From the NCBI RefSeq assembly GCF_024746815.1, contig NZ_CP080525.1, positions 2,728,001 to 2,792,000 of the forward strand: 64,000 nt of DNA, given 5' to 3'. Shown here piece after piece: positions 26,517 through 35,964 of the stretch; positions within the stretch are counted from its first letter, which is position 1; each line of letters opens with the position of its first letter. Under the pieces are notes generated by a model. The model searched no databases. It was not told the origin of the DNA and saw only the letters and a program-made list of their open reading frames with translations. Made by a program: the position numbers and the translations under genes. The stretch is from Mesorhizobium sp. AR07 (GTDB taxonomy: Bacteria; Pseudomonadota; Alphaproteobacteria; Rhizobiales; Rhizobiaceae).

Positions 26517-27695
26517 ATGCCGTTGCCGATCCTTGCGCTTGCCATTGCGTCCTTCTGCATCGGCACCACTGAATTCGTCATCATGGGCCTGCTGCCGGAG
26601 GTCGCCGCCGACCTCGGCGTGTCCATCCCTTCGGCCGGTCTGCTGGTCACCGGCTATGCGCTGGGCGTCGTCTTCGGCGCGCCTGTCGTCGCGATGGCCA
26701 CCGCGCATTTGCCGCGCAAACCTGTACTGGTTGGCCTCGCCGCACTGTTCGTCGTCGGCAATCTGTTCTGCGCCATCGCGCCCAACTACTGGATGCTGAT
26801 GGCCGCGCGCGTCTTCACCGCCTTCGGCCACGGCGCCTTCTTCGGCATCGGCTCGGTCGTTGCCGCCAGCCTGGTGCCGCGCAACAAGCGGGCCAGCGCC
26901 ATCGCGCTGATGTTCGCCGGGCTGACGCTGGCCAACATCCTCGGCGTTCCCGCCGGCACCGCCCTTGGCGAAGCCTACGGCTGGCGCGCCACCTTCCTCG
27001 CCGTGGTCGGCATCGGCCTGATCTCGGTCGCTTGCATCGCCTGGCTGGTGCCATCCGATGTCACTGAGCCGAGCGGTGGCGGCCTGCGCGGCGAGCTGCG
27101 CGTGCTGCGCAAGCTGCAGGTGTGGCTGGCGATGCTGATCGCCGCCTTGGCCTCGGCCAGCCTGTTTGCCGTCTTCACCTACATAAAACCCTATCTGACC
27201 GACGTATCCGGCCTATCCACCTCGGCCGTCACCTGGGTGCTGCTGCTGTTCGGCGCCGGCATGACCATCGGCAACATCATCGGCGGCAGGCTGGCCGACT
27301 GGAAATTGATGCCGACGGTCATCGGCACGCTGCTGCTGCTGGCGCTGCTGTTTGTCGGCTTCACGCAGTTCGGCGCCATAGCAAGCGTCGCCATCGGCAT
27401 CGTCTTCCTCTGGGGCCTGCTGATCTTCGTCGTCGTGCCGCCGCTGCAGATCCGCGTCGTCGAAGCGGCTTCCGAAGGGCCGAACCTCGCCGCCACGCTG
27501 AACCAGGGCGCCTTCAATGTCGGCAATGCCAGCGGCGCCTGGATCGGCGGCGTGGCCCTTTCCGCGGGCGTTTCCTACGCCAATCTGCCGCTGGTCGGCG
27601 CGGCACTGGCGCTGCTGGCGGTCACCGTCGCGGTGCTGTCGCAGACGCTGGATCGGCGCGCGTCTGGCGTCGCCGTTCAGGCTCCGGCGGAATAG
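26517..27695 (+). CDS. MFS transporter, AraJ/NepI-type
   Basis: A 392-residue DHA1 transporter with twelve helices. The start is MPLPILALAIASFCIGTTEF, the standard opening of this group (TEFVIMGLLPEVAADL). An intact loop 2-3 motif is replaced by a variant (ATAHLPRKPVL). Members export sugars, nucleosides or drugs; the substrate cannot be told. No regulator lies next to it. Confidence 0.88.
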   Translation: MPLPILALAIASFCIGTTEFVIMGLLPEVAADLGVSIPSAGLLVTGYALGVVFGAPVVAMATAHLPRKPVLVGLAALFVVGNLFCAIAPNYWMLMAARVFTAFGHGAFFGIGSVVAASLVPRNKRASAIALMFAGLTLANILGVPAGTALGEAYGWRATFLAVVGIGLISVACIAWLVPSDVTEPSGGGLRGELRVLRKLQVWLAMLIAALASASLFAVFTYIKPYLTDVSGLSTSAVTWVLLLFGAGMTIGNIIGGRLADWKLMPTVIGTLLLLALLFVGFTQFGAIASVAIGIVFLWGLLIFVVVPPLQIRVVEAASEGPNLAATLNQGAFNVGNASGAWIGGVALSAGVSYANLPLVGAALALLAVTVAVLSQTLDRRASGVAVQAPAE

Positions 27696-27784
27696 CCTGT
27701 TGCGCCCATAGCGCGGCAGGCTGGACCAATCGACATCGACACCATCAAATGGGCATGTCTTCTCGCTCTTGATGGAGGAAAATC

Positions 27785-28840
27785 ATGCAGAAATCGATCG
27801 AGCGCATCGCCGGCGAAAGCGAAGGCGTATCCTACGAATTTCCGGTGTTCCGCTTTGCCGGTGCGGACAAGGCCGCAGCTTCGGCCTACCTCCAGGCGGC
27901 GCTTCATGCCGGCGAGCTGCCGGGCGTCGTCGCCATCGACGCGCTGATGCCGATGCTCGACAAGGCAGAAGCCGAAGGCCGTATCAAGGGCGACATCACC
28001 GTCGTGCCCTGGGCCAACCCGATCGGCCGGGCGCAATATCATTTCGGCGAGCATCAAGGCCGCTTCCATCTCGGCACCCGCACCAACTTCAACCGCGGCT
28101 TTCCGCTGCTCGCCGCACCCGACACAGCGCTCTTGCCCGACACCACCCTTGGTTCCGTCGACCAGCGGCTGAAGAGCCGGCTGGTGCAGCTCTCCCTCGG
28201 CCACGACATCGTGCTCGACCTGCATTGCGACGACGAAGGCCTCGTCTATCTCTACGTCCATACCAGCCTGTGGCCAGCCATGGCCGACTGCGCCGCCGCC
28301 ATGGGCGTCGATGCGGTGATGCTGTGGAGCGAAGACGCTGACGGCACCTTCGAAGGCGCCTCGATCATGCCCTACCAGAACGTGCCCGCCGATGTGGCGA
28401 AGCTCGACCGCCGCGTCGCCACCACTGTCGAATATCGTGGCATGCTCGATGTCGACAGCGCCTATGCCTCCGCCGACGCCGAAGGGCTCTACCGGCTGCT
28501 GGTGGCGCGCGGCGTGATCATCGACACAGCCCTGCCCGCGCCCGGTCCGTTCACCGGGATCGTCGCGCCGCTGGAAAACATCGAGATGATGCCGGCGCCC
28601 CGGGCGGGTGCCGTGCTTTACGACGTGAAGCCAGGCGACCGCGTCGCCAAGGGCGCACGGCTTGTCACCATCGTCCATGCACCGGGCGAAGCCGGTGGCC
28701 GCACCGAAGTCTTCGCGCCGCAGGACGGCATGATCCTGACCCGCCGCTCGCGCCGCATCATCCGCGCCGGCGAGGATCTCTTGAAACTGGTCGGCGACAG
28801 GAAGAGCGTCGACGCGCGGTCGGGGACGCTGGAGGACTGA
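27785..28840 (+). CDS. Succinylglutamate desuccinylase/aspartoacylase-family zinc deacylase
   Basis: The 351-residue enzyme has the zinc ligands of the M14-like AstE/ASPA family: HAGELPG (His and Glu) and a later His in VLDLHCDDEG. The catalytic Glu is expected near the C-terminal beta domain (VEYRGMLDV). It should cleave an N-acyl amino acid or related amide. A ribosome site (GGAGG) precedes the ATG. There is no neighbour that fixes the substrate. Confidence 0.85.
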   Translation: MQKSIERIAGESEGVSYEFPVFRFAGADKAAASAYLQAALHAGELPGVVAIDALMPMLDKAEAEGRIKGDITVVPWANPIGRAQYHFGEHQGRFHLGTRTNFNRGFPLLAAPDTALLPDTTLGSVDQRLKSRLVQLSLGHDIVLDLHCDDEGLVYLYVHTSLWPAMADCAAAMGVDAVMLWSEDADGTFEGASIMPYQNVPADVAKLDRRVATTVEYRGMLDVDSAYASADAEGLYRLLVARGVIIDTALPAPGPFTGIVAPLENIEMMPAPRAGAVLYDVKPGDRVAKGARLVTIVHAPGEAGGRTEVFAPQDGMILTRRSRRIIRAGEDLLKLVGDRKSVDARSGTLED

Positions 28841-28888
28841 CTGGTTCCTCGCACAGCATGCCTTGGCGATTGGCGCAAACGCCCATCG

Positions 28889-28951
28889 CTTCGTCATCCA
28901 CGGGCGGAGCAAGGAGCGCAGCGACGCAGCGCAGATCCGAGGATGACGAAG
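28889..28951. repeat. Palindromic repeat, family D, copy 1
   Basis: Arms CTTCGTCATCC (28889-28899) and GGATGACGAAG (28941-28951) enclose ACGGGCGGAGCA and a GCGCAGCGACGCAGCGC core. A shorter, better-folded copy lies at 33365-33417. This family is common in Mesorhizobium intergenic DNA as I remember it. Confidence 0.8.
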
Positions 28952-29066
28952 GCGGTGAGGCTTCGGCCAATCTCGAAGGTTGCAACAGTCCGCTGGAACG
29001 AACGATGACATCTAGACTGCCAACAGACCTCCCAACCAGTCAAACCCTGTATGCAGCGCTACCAGT

Positions 29067-29837
29067 CTAGCCTGAAATGGCCAGCCGCGCTTTCGCCTCC
29101 AGCCATTCGGCCATCTGCCGATAGGGCACAGGGCCGTGGCTGATGCGGGCGACACCCAGTTCCGCCAATCGCTGCCGCGGTGGGACATGCGCCAGCGCGA
29201 TGATGTTGACCGGCAGCGCAATCGCCTTGCACAGCGCCTCGATCAAGCCTTCATCGCCAAGGCCCGGCGCAAAAAAGCCGTTCGCTCCCGCCTTTTCATA
29301 GGCATGCGCCCGCTCGATCGCCTGGTCGAGCAGTGCCCTGTCGTGCGTATCCGGCTTCGCCTTGAGGAAGATGTCGGTTCGGGCGTTGAGGAAGGCCGGG
29401 ACACCCGAAGCCTTGACGGCCGCCGCTGCCGCTTCGATCCGCTTCACCTGCACCGCGATGTCGTACAGGCCAGTGCCGCCGACAACCTGATCCTCGAAAT
29501 TGAAACCGATGGCGCCGGCCTGCACGGCAAGCGTTACCGTGCGGGCGACGGTTTCCGGATCGGTACCGTAACCGCCCTCGAGATCCATGGTCACGGGCAG
29601 GTCGACCGCCGCCACGATACGCTTGATGTTGCCGAGCGCCAGCTCCAGCGGGATTTTCTCGCCATCCGCGTATCCAAAGGCGGCCGCGACCGGCCAGCTT
29701 CCCGTGGCGATCGCCTTGGCCCCCGCTTTCTCGACGATCTTGGCCGAGCCCGGATCCCAGGCATTGTAGAGAACGATCGGGTTTCCCTTGACGTGGAGGG
29801 AATGGAACGTCCGCGCGCGGTCGATCTGCTCGGTCAT
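29067..29837 (-). CDS. PEP mutase/isocitrate lyase-family protein
   Basis: The 256-residue TIM-barrel protein has the Mg-binding segment DLEGGYG, the loop FNFEDQ and the later NARTD, as in the phosphonomutase/2-methylisocitrate lyase family. The KKCGH catalytic motif of true isocitrate lyases is absent, as is usual for this subgroup (oxaloacetate decarboxylase-like or carboxy-PEP mutase-like). I chose MTEQIDRART at 29837; the longer frame is leader. It is divergent from the trp leader. Confidence 0.85.
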   Translation of the reverse strand: MTEQIDRARTFHSLHVKGNPIVLYNAWDPGSAKIVEKAGAKAIATGSWPVAAAFGYADGEKIPLELALGNIKRIVAAVDLPVTMDLEGGYGTDPETVARTVTLAVQAGAIGFNFEDQVVGGTGLYDIAVQVKRIEAAAAAVKASGVPAFLNARTDIFLKAKPDTHDRALLDQAIERAHAYEKAGANGFFAPGLGDEGLIEALCKAIALPVNIIALAHVPPRQRLAELGVARISHGPVPYRQMAEWLEAKARLAISG

Positions 29838-30005
29838 GGGTATTTTTCCCGTCTTCCTGCTGTTGCCCATCTTCCTGCGGAGAATATCCAGCCTAGACGG
29901 CACCGCCAGCTCTGGCGATGTGCCATGAGCCCCGGAAGCGGCAGCCACCGAACAGACTTTTCAAATCTGTTGCGCATCGGGTTTTTCGCCGCTATGGATT
30001 TCGCC

Positions 30006-30050
30006 ATGAACATGCGTTCGACCAAGACCATTTGGTGGTGGGCCTGCTGA
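30006..30050 (+). CDS. trpL: Trp operon leader peptide (three consecutive Trp)
   Basis: A 14-residue peptide, MNMRSTKTIWWWAC, with TGG codons at 30033-30041. In Sinorhizobium the trpL peptide has the same plan (short, WWW near the end) and controls trpE by ribosome stalling. An in-frame ATG at 29994 would add MDFA. Scarce charged tRNA-Trp would stall the ribosome here and favour the antiterminator. Confidence 0.9.
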   Translation: MNMRSTKTIWWWAC

Positions 30051-30052
30051 CA

Positions 30053-30126
30053 GCGGCCTGTTCGAACGCGTGCGCGTGAAAATAGAGGGTGGCCGCAACG
30101 GAATGTCCGGGCGGCCATTTGTTTTT
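30053..30126 (+). promoter_or_regulatory. Trp attenuator with alternative hairpins
   Basis: The terminator stem is TGGCCGC (30090-30096) with GCGGCCA (30111-30117), holding an inner CGGA/TCCG pair, then TTTGTTTTTT. The antiterminator is GCGGCC (30053-30058), just after the leader stop, which can pair with GGCCGC (30091-30096). This is the layout of a ribosome-mediated attenuator. Confidence 0.82.
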
Positions 30127-30175
30127 TCCAAGCCAGTCCCGGGTCCCTTGCCCCAACAAGCTGATGGAGACGGCA

Positions 30176-32365
30176 ATGACGATGAAGGTTCTGGAGAACG
30201 GCGCGGAAAGTTTCGTGACGGCGGGTGGCATCACCATCACCCGCGAGCGCCACGACCGGCCCTATGCGGGCGCGATCGATGCTTACGTCGATGGGTTGAA
30301 CTCGCGGCGCGGTGCCGTGTTTTCCTCGAACTACGAATATCCAGGCCGCTACACGCGCTGGGACACAGCCATCATCGATCCGCCGCTGGTCATCTCGGCA
30401 CGCGGCCGCGCGATGCGCATCGAGGCGCTGAACGGTCGTGGCGAGGTGCTGTTGCCGGTCATCGGCAAGACGCTTGCGGGCCTCGCCGATGTGACGGTCG
30501 CAGAGACGTCGAAAAAACTGATCCGCCTCGACGTCGCCAAATCCGGCCGTGTCTTCACCGAGGAGGAGCGCAGCCGCGTTCCTTCGGTGTTTACCGCGCT
30601 GCGCGCCATCACCGCTCTGTTCAAGACGGCGGAAGACGCCAATCTTGGCCTCTACGGCGCCTTCGGCTACGACCTCGCCTTCCAGTTCGACCCGGTCGAC
30701 TACACGCTGGAGCGCAAGCCGAGCCAGCGCGATCTCGTGCTGTTCCTGCCCGACGAGATCCTGGTCGTCGACCATTATTCGGCCAAGGCCTGGACCGACC
30801 GCTACGAGTATGCGGGCGAGGATTTTTCGACCGAAGGCCTGCCGCGCGACGAAATCGCCGAGCCCTTCAAGAGCCCCGATCGCATTCCGCCGCGCGGCGA
30901 TCACGAGCCCGGCGAATATGCCAACATCGTGCGCAAGGCGATGGACAGCTTCAAGCGCGGCGATCTGTTCGAGGTCGTGCCCGGCCAGATGTTCTACGAG
31001 CGCTGCGAGACGCAACCGTCCGAGATTTCGCGCAAGCTGAAGGCCATCAACCCCTCGCCCTATTCCTTCTTCATCAATCTCGGCGAAGGCGAATATCTGA
31101 TCGGCGCCTCGCCGGAAATGTTCGTGCGCGTCAACGGCCGCCGCGTCGAGACCTGCCCGATCTCCGGCACCATCAAGCGCGGAGACGACGCCATTTCCGA
31201 TAGCGAGCAGATCCTGAAACTGCTCAACTCGAAGAAGGACGAATCCGAGCTCACCATGTGCTCGGACGTCGACCGCAACGACAAGTCGCGGGTCTGCGAG
31301 CCGGGCTCGGTGCGCGTCATCGGCCGCCGCCAGATCGAGATGTATTCGCGCCTGATCCACACCGTGGATCACATCGAGGGGCGGTTGCGCGAAGGCATGG
31401 ATGCCTTCGACGCGTTCCTGTCGCATGCCTGGGCGGTCACCGTCACCGGCGCGCCGAAACTGTGGGCCATGCGCTTCATCGAACAGAACGAGAAGAGCCC
31501 GCGCGCCTGGTATGGCGGCGCGATCGGCATGGTCAATTTCAACGGCGACATGAACACGGGCCTCACCCTTCGCACCATTCGCATCAAGGACGGCATTGCC
31601 GAGGTGCGCGCCGGCGCCACGTTGCTCTTCGACAGCATTCCCGAGGAAGAAGAAGCCGAAACCGAACTGAAGGCATCCGCCATGCTCTCCGCCATCCGCG
31701 ACGCCAAGACAGGCAATTCCGCCAGCACGGAGCGCACCACCGCGCGCGTCGGCGACGGCGTCAACATCTTGCTCGTCGACCATGAGGACAGCTTCGTCCA
31801 CACGCTGGCCAATTACTTCCGCCAGACCGGCGCCAATGTCTCGACCGTGCGCTCGCCGGTGCCGGAGGAAGTCTTCGACCGGCTGAAGCCCGACCTCGTC
31901 GTGCTGTCGCCCGGTCCAGGTACGCCCAAGGATTTCGACTGCGCCGCCACCATCAAGAAGGCGCGCGCCCGTGACCTGCCGATCTTCGGCGTCTGCCTTG
32001 GCCTGCAGGCGCTGGCGGAGGCTTATGGCGGCGAGCTCAGGCAGTTGCATGTGCCGATGCACGGCAAGCCCTCGCGCATTCGCGTCTCGAAGCCCGGCAT
32101 CATCTTTTCCGGCTTGCCGAAGGAAGTCACCGTCGGCCGCTACCACTCGATCTTTGCCGATCCAGTGCGCCTGCCCGACGATTTCATCGTCACGGCCGAG
32201 ACCGAGGACGGCGTCATCATGGCTTTCGAGCACCGCAAGGAGCCGATCGCCGCGGTGCAGTTCCACCCGGAATCGATCATGACGCTCGGCCACAATGCCG
32301 GCATGCGCATCATCGAGAACATCGTCGCCCACCTGCCGCGCAAGGCCAAGGAAAAGGCCGCCTGA
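30176..32365 (+). CDS. trpE: Fused anthranilate synthase TrpE-TrpG
   Basis: A 729-residue fusion of both anthranilate synthase subunits, as is usual in Rhizobiales. The TrpE part (about 1-510) carries LLESAE-like inhibitor site equivalents in the N-domain and the chorismate site ([43 protein letters not shown]). The TrpG part (about 535-729) has the Cys nucleophile in [11 protein letters not shown] and His-Glu in FHPESIMT. The start is ATG 30176, some 50 nt past the attenuator. The first step of Trp synthesis from chorismate and glutamine. Confidence 0.96.
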   Translation: MTMKVLENGAESFVTAGGITITRERHDRPYAGAIDAYVDGLNSRRGAVFSSNYEYPGRYTRWDTAIIDPPLVISARGRAMRIEALNGRGEVLLPVIGKTLAGLADVTVAETSKKLIRLDVAKSGRVFTEEERSRVPSVFTALRAITALFKTAEDANLGLYGAFGYDLAFQFDPVDYTLERKPSQRDLVLFLPDEILVVDHYSAKAWTDRYEYAGEDFSTEGLPRDEIAEPFKSPDRIPPRGDHEPGEYANIVRKAMDSFKRGDLFEVVPGQMFYERCETQPSEISRKLKAINPSPYSFFINLGEGEYLIGASPEMFVRVNGRRVETCPISGTIKRGDDAISDSEQILKLLNSKKDESELTMCSDVDRNDKSRVCEPGSVRVIGRRQIEMYSRLIHTVDHIEGRLREGMDAFDAFLSHAWAVTVTGAPKLWAMRFIEQNEKSPRAWYGGAIGMVNFNGDMNTGLTLRTIRIKDGIAEVRAGATLLFDSIPEEEEAETELKASAMLSAIRDAKTGNSASTERTTARVGDGVNILLVDHEDSFVHTLANYFRQTGANVSTVRSPVPEEVFDRLKPDLVVLSPGPGTPKDFDCAATIKKARARDLPIFGVCLGLQALAEAYGGELRQLHVPMHGKPSRIRVSKPGIIFSGLPKEVTVGRYHSIFADPVRLPDDFIVTAETEDGVIMAFEHRKEPIAAVQFHPESIMTLGHNAGMRIIENIVAHLPRKAKEKAA

Positions 32366-32370
32366 CAACC

Positions 32371-33318
32371 ATGGCCGAAACCGAGAACACGATGGCGATC
32401 GCGGCCAAGGCCGCAGCGAAGCGCAAGGTCGCCAACCTTGCCTTCTGGTCGATCATCATTGCCGCAATCGTGCTCGGCCTGAAGCTCGCCGCCTGGTACA
32501 TCACCGGCTCGGTGGCGCTCTATTCGGACGCGCTGGAATCGATCGTCAACGTCATTGCCTCGATCGCCGCCTTATGGGCGATCCAGGTCAGCCACAAGCC
32601 GGCCGACCAGGATCATCCCTTCGGCCATCACAAGGCCGAGTATTTCTCGGCGGTGCTGGAAGGCGTGCTGATCGTTCTCGCTGCGCTGCTCATCCTCAAC
32701 GAGGTCTGGCGCTCCTGGGAGACACCGGCGCCCATGGAGAAGCCCTGGAACGGCCTCGCGGTCAACGGCGTCGCGACGGTGATCAATGCCTTCTGGGCCT
32801 GGACACTGATCCGCGCCGGCAGGGCCGAGAAATCGCCGGCGCTGGTTGCCGACGGCAACCACATCATGACCGACGTGGTCACCTCGATCGGTGTCTTCGG
32901 CGGCCTGGTGGGGGCGATTCTAACCGGCTGGCAGATCCTCGATCCGGCACTGGCCGTCATCGTGGCGCTGAACATCCTGTGGCAAGGCTGGCATGTCATC
33001 GGTTCGTCGATGAACGGCCTAATGGACCGCGCCGTCGACACGGCAGAACATATGCACATCCGCGACATCATCTCGGCCAACTGCAAGGGCGCGCTCGAGG
33101 TGCATGACCTGAAGACCCGCATTGCCGGCCGCGCCACCTTCATCGAGTTCCATCTGGTCGTCGATGCCGACATGTCGGTCGGCGCCAGCCATGTCATCTG
33201 CGACCGCATCGAGGACGCGCTGAAGGCCGAGATCCCCTCGGTGCGCGTCACCATCCATGTCGAGCCCGACGACGAGGCCAAGCTACCGAAGGGCACGACC
33301 GCCGTGCCGTTCGCATGA
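32371..33318 (+). CDS. Cation diffusion facilitator (Zn/Fe/Co) exporter
   Basis: The 315-residue CDF protein has six helices and a C-terminal cytoplasmic domain that ends HVEPDDEAK. Metal-site residues appear in SVALYSDALESIVNV and in the QDHPFGHHKAEYFS loop, and a second pair in DGNHIMTDVV. The N-terminus carries an extra Ala/Lys-rich segment. It starts five bases after trpE, so it is probably co-transcribed with it, an odd pairing with no clear metabolic link. Confidence 0.88.
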   Translation: MAETENTMAIAAKAAAKRKVANLAFWSIIIAAIVLGLKLAAWYITGSVALYSDALESIVNVIASIAALWAIQVSHKPADQDHPFGHHKAEYFSAVLEGVLIVLAALLILNEVWRSWETPAPMEKPWNGLAVNGVATVINAFWAWTLIRAGRAEKSPALVADGNHIMTDVVTSIGVFGGLVGAILTGWQILDPALAVIVALNILWQGWHVIGSSMNGLMDRAVDTAEHMHIRDIISANCKGALEVHDLKTRIAGRATFIEFHLVVDADMSVGASHVICDRIEDALKAEIPSVRVTIHVEPDDEAKLPKGTTAVPFA

Positions 33319-33364
33319 GGCGATCCGCCGTCACGACCTTGGAAAATTAGCCGAAGACTCTCGA

Positions 33365-33417
33365 CTTCGTCATCCACGGGCGGAGCAGGAGCGAAGCTCC
33401 GCCATAGGATGACGAAG
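33365..33417. repeat. Palindromic repeat, family D, copy 2
   Basis: Outer arms CTTCGTCATCC (33365-33375) and GGATGACGAAG (33407-33417), inner arms GGCGGAGC (33379-33386) and GCTCCGCC (33395-33402). It shares its first 23 nt with the copy at 28889. It lies between two convergent genes and can form a stable hairpin. Confidence 0.85.
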
Positions 33418-33426
33418 CGTTGGTGC

Positions 33427-34518
33427 TCACGGCGCGCAAGCCGACTGCGGCATCGGCTGCAGCCTATACACTTTGTCGTCGGACTTCGTCTTGCCGTCGG
33501 CGGCCTTCGAGCACAGGTCGACGATCGCCAGGCTGCTGTTGGGATTGGCCAGCATCATCGTGCCATTGGCGCCGCGCTTGAGGAAAATCTCCTTCTGCGC
33601 GATATCGCAGGAAAAATCGCTCATCTTCGAACTCGCAGCGCAGCGCCACTGGTCGGCCTCGCCCTGGCAGGAATAGGTCTGCGTGACCTTGGCCGATTTC
33701 TGCCGCGTGGTGACGGTTACGGCAATGTCGGCGCCGTCGGGCCAGTTGGCGGCATCGCCGCCCGAGGCGAAGGACGCCAGTTCCACCGGCCCGCGGAAAA
33801 CCCGGATCGACTGCGTCAGCTGGTCGGGATGGGACGCCAGATGCGAGGCGTCATAGTCGCGGCCGTAGCAGAACGCCTGGTCCGGCTTCAGCCGCTCGCG
33901 CAGCGGGGGCCCCAGCGCCGGGTCGATCGGATCGATGCGCGCGAACTCCGCCTTACAGGTCGCGGCGGGCATCGGGTCGAGGCGGAAATTGTCGTCCTCC
34001 TTGCCGAGCGCCTGCCTGTCAAATTCCGCCGAACCCAGTTCCTCTTCCGAACCTGCATCGAGATAGATGTCGGGCTGCAGATCCGAGAGGATCAGCCGGC
34101 CCTTGTCGTCGACCTTGAGCGACGCCAGCGTCCGGTCGCAGTCCATGCCGCAATGGATCGGGCCCGATTTGCTGTCCTCGGACTGGTGATTGCACCAGCC
34201 GCCGGCCCATTCCGGCGCCTTGCCGCCGCGCACGGTGGTGGTGACGAAGGCATTGTAGGACGAGTCGGAACTCCCCGCCGGCTCCTCGTTCGGCCGGCTG
34301 ACCGGATCATGGCCATAGTAGAAGAAGATCCGCGCCACCTTCTGCTTCGGATGCGCCTTGAGGTGCGCCGCGTCATAGACGCGGCCGAAACAGGCGTCCG
34401 CCCCGTTCGGACTGAGTTCGGTGAGCTTAAGCGCGTTATCGGCTGCGGCCGTGCCAGTCAGCAGACCGAGCAGCGCGACACTCGAGGCGCCGCGCGCCAA
34501 TACCTTGCCCAACGCCAT
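33427..34518 (-). CDS. Secreted protein with an internal duplication, unknown
   Basis: The 363-residue protein has a signal peptide (start 34518, MALGKVLARG ... GLLTGTAAA; AGGAGGGG lies upstream). It contains two copies of a unit with the consensus A-C-F/Y-GR-x-YDA-x-HL-x-x-HP: ADACFGRVYDAAHLKAHP near residue 40, and AFCYGRDYDASHLASHPDQL near 235. Each unit is followed by a beta-rich stretch with Cys residues (CDRTLASLKVDDKGR and CDIAQKEIFLK). I do not recognise a family. It points away from the Tat-exported DsrE-like gene. Confidence 0.75.
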   Translation of the reverse strand: MALGKVLARGASSVALLGLLTGTAAADNALKLTELSPNGADACFGRVYDAAHLKAHPKQKVARIFFYYGHDPVSRPNEEPAGSSDSSYNAFVTTTVRGGKAPEWAGGWCNHQSEDSKSGPIHCGMDCDRTLASLKVDDKGRLILSDLQPDIYLDAGSEEELGSAEFDRQALGKEDDNFRLDPMPAATCKAEFARIDPIDPALGPPLRERLKPDQAFCYGRDYDASHLASHPDQLTQSIRVFRGPVELASFASGGDAANWPDGADIAVTVTTRQKSAKVTQTYSCQGEADQWRCAASSKMSDFSCDIAQKEIFLKRGANGTMMLANPNSSLAIVDLCSKAADGKTKSDDKVYRLQPMPQSACAP

Positions 34519-34620
34519 GTGACCCCTCCTCCGCATCGACAGGACGTAGCGTCAATTTATGCTAGTATTGCGGCCGCAGCCACGAAATTCGCGGCGAGCC
34601 GCCAAGCCAAGGAGGATGCG

Positions 34621-35058
34621 ATGCGCCGGCGCGATATGTTCCGTGCGGCTCTTGCCGGAACCGGAACGCTTTTTGGCCTGCGGGCGGTGCAGGCCGCTGC
34701 GACGGAGCCCGCCAGGCAGAAGGTCGCCTATCATCTCAGCGATCTCGACAAGGTCAATTTCGTGCTCGGCAACATCAAGAACCACTATGAAGGCACCGGC
34801 GGCAATGTCGACATCGTGCTGGTCGTGCATGGTCCGGCCCTCGCCGCCTTCAAGTCGAAAGGCATATCGGCCGCGATTTCAGGCCGCTTCGCCACTCTGG
34901 TGCAGCAGGGGCTCAATCCCAATGCCTGCGCCAACACGATGCAAGGCATGGATATTTCCTTGACCGACCTGCTCGAAGGTTTCCATGCCGCCGACAAGGG
35001 CGGCGTCGTCAAACTCGCTGAACTGCAGGGCCAGGGCTATGCCTATCTGCGCCCCTGA
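34621..35058 (+). CDS. Exported DsrE-family protein
   Basis: The 145-residue protein has a Tat-like leader (MRRRDMFRAALAGTGTLFGL, cleavage near VQA/AAT). The mature part matches the DsrE/F fold (KVAYHLSDLDKVNFVLGNI; VDIVLVVHGPALAAF; NACANTMQGMDI). A Cys is present at CANTM, the position that in sulfur-relay members may carry sulfur. AAGGAGG lies upstream of ATG 34621. The much longer open frame to 33409 is chance. Confidence 0.85.
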   Translation: MRRRDMFRAALAGTGTLFGLRAVQAAATEPARQKVAYHLSDLDKVNFVLGNIKNHYEGTGGNVDIVLVVHGPALAAFKSKGISAAISGRFATLVQQGLNPNACANTMQGMDISLTDLLEGFHAADKGGVVKLAELQGQGYAYLRP

Positions 35059-35119
35059 GGCTTGAACATCCGGGCACCAAAGGCCTACGAAGGATCGGCA
35101 GAAATCCCGGAGGACAAGC

Positions 35120-35902
35120 GTGCCAGCCACCACCACACTCAGCATTCCCGATCTTGCCGGCAAGGCGGTGCTGGTCACCGGTGCATCGACCGGCATAGGC
35201 GCGGCCCTGGCGTCGGCCTACGCCGCGCAGAAATGCCGCGTGGCGCTGCACTACAATTCGAGCCGCGACGCCGCCGAGGCTCTGGCCAAGACCATTGCCG
35301 ACAAGGGCGGCGAGGTGTTCCTCGTCCAGGGCGATTTCTCCGTTCCCGCCGATGTCGAACGCGTCGTCGAGGACAGCGCGCGGCATTTCGGCCGCCTCGA
35401 CGGGCTGGTCAACAATGCTGGCGGCATGCTCGGCCGCGTGCCCTATGCCGAGCAGACCGAAGCACACTACGACGCAGTGATGGACCTCAATGCACGGTCG
35501 GTGCTGACCGCTTCGCGCAAGGCCATCCCATGGCTGAAGAAACAGGGCGGCTTCATCGTTAACACCTCGTCGATCGCCGCGCGCAACGGCGCCGGCGGTG
35601 GTGCCGGGCTTTACGGCTCGGCCAAGGCTTTCGTCTCCAACGTGACGCGCGGCATGGCCAAGGAGCTGATCGGCTTCGGCATCCGCGTCAACGCGGTGGC
35701 GCCCGGCACCATTCTCACGCCGTTTCACGAGCGCTATTCGACCGACGAGCAGATGAAGGGCATGGTCGCCACCATTCCGCAGGGGCGTGCCGGCACCGCG
35801 CAGGATTGCGTCGGCGCCTACCTGTTCCTCTCTTCCGATCTTCTGAGCGGCTACATCACCGGCCAGGTGATCGAGGTGAATGGTGGCCAGTTGATGCCTT
35901 GA
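35120..35902 (+). CDS. SDR-family oxidoreductase
   Basis: This classical short-chain dehydrogenase/reductase of 260 residues has the nucleotide site TGASTGIGAAL, the NNAG motif (VNNAGG) and catalytic Ser (NTSSIAA), Tyr and Lys (YGSAKAF). No specificity can be read from the sequence. It is followed, 62 nt on, by a small monooxygenase gene that may be co-transcribed. Confidence 0.9.
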   Translation: MPATTTLSIPDLAGKAVLVTGASTGIGAALASAYAAQKCRVALHYNSSRDAAEALAKTIADKGGEVFLVQGDFSVPADVERVVEDSARHFGRLDGLVNNAGGMLGRVPYAEQTEAHYDAVMDLNARSVLTASRKAIPWLKKQGGFIVNTSSIAARNGAGGGAGLYGSAKAFVSNVTRGMAKELIGFGIRVNAVAPGTILTPFHERYSTDEQMKGMVATIPQGRAGTAQDCVGAYLFLSSDLLSGYITGQVIEVNGGQLMP

Positions 35903-35964
35903 GCGGCTATCTGCATACTGGCGATCTGCATGTCTTGTCGGAAACCTTGAAGGGAGACAACGGA

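Noticed and set aside
29834..32368. An 844-residue minus-strand open frame opposite trpE
   Set aside because: The plus-strand frame is a clear TrpE-TrpG; the minus-strand one has no motif.
33409..34620. The long upstream extension of the DsrE gene
   Set aside because: A strong ribosome site and a Tat-like leader mark ATG 34621 as start; the extension is antisense to a secreted-protein gene.
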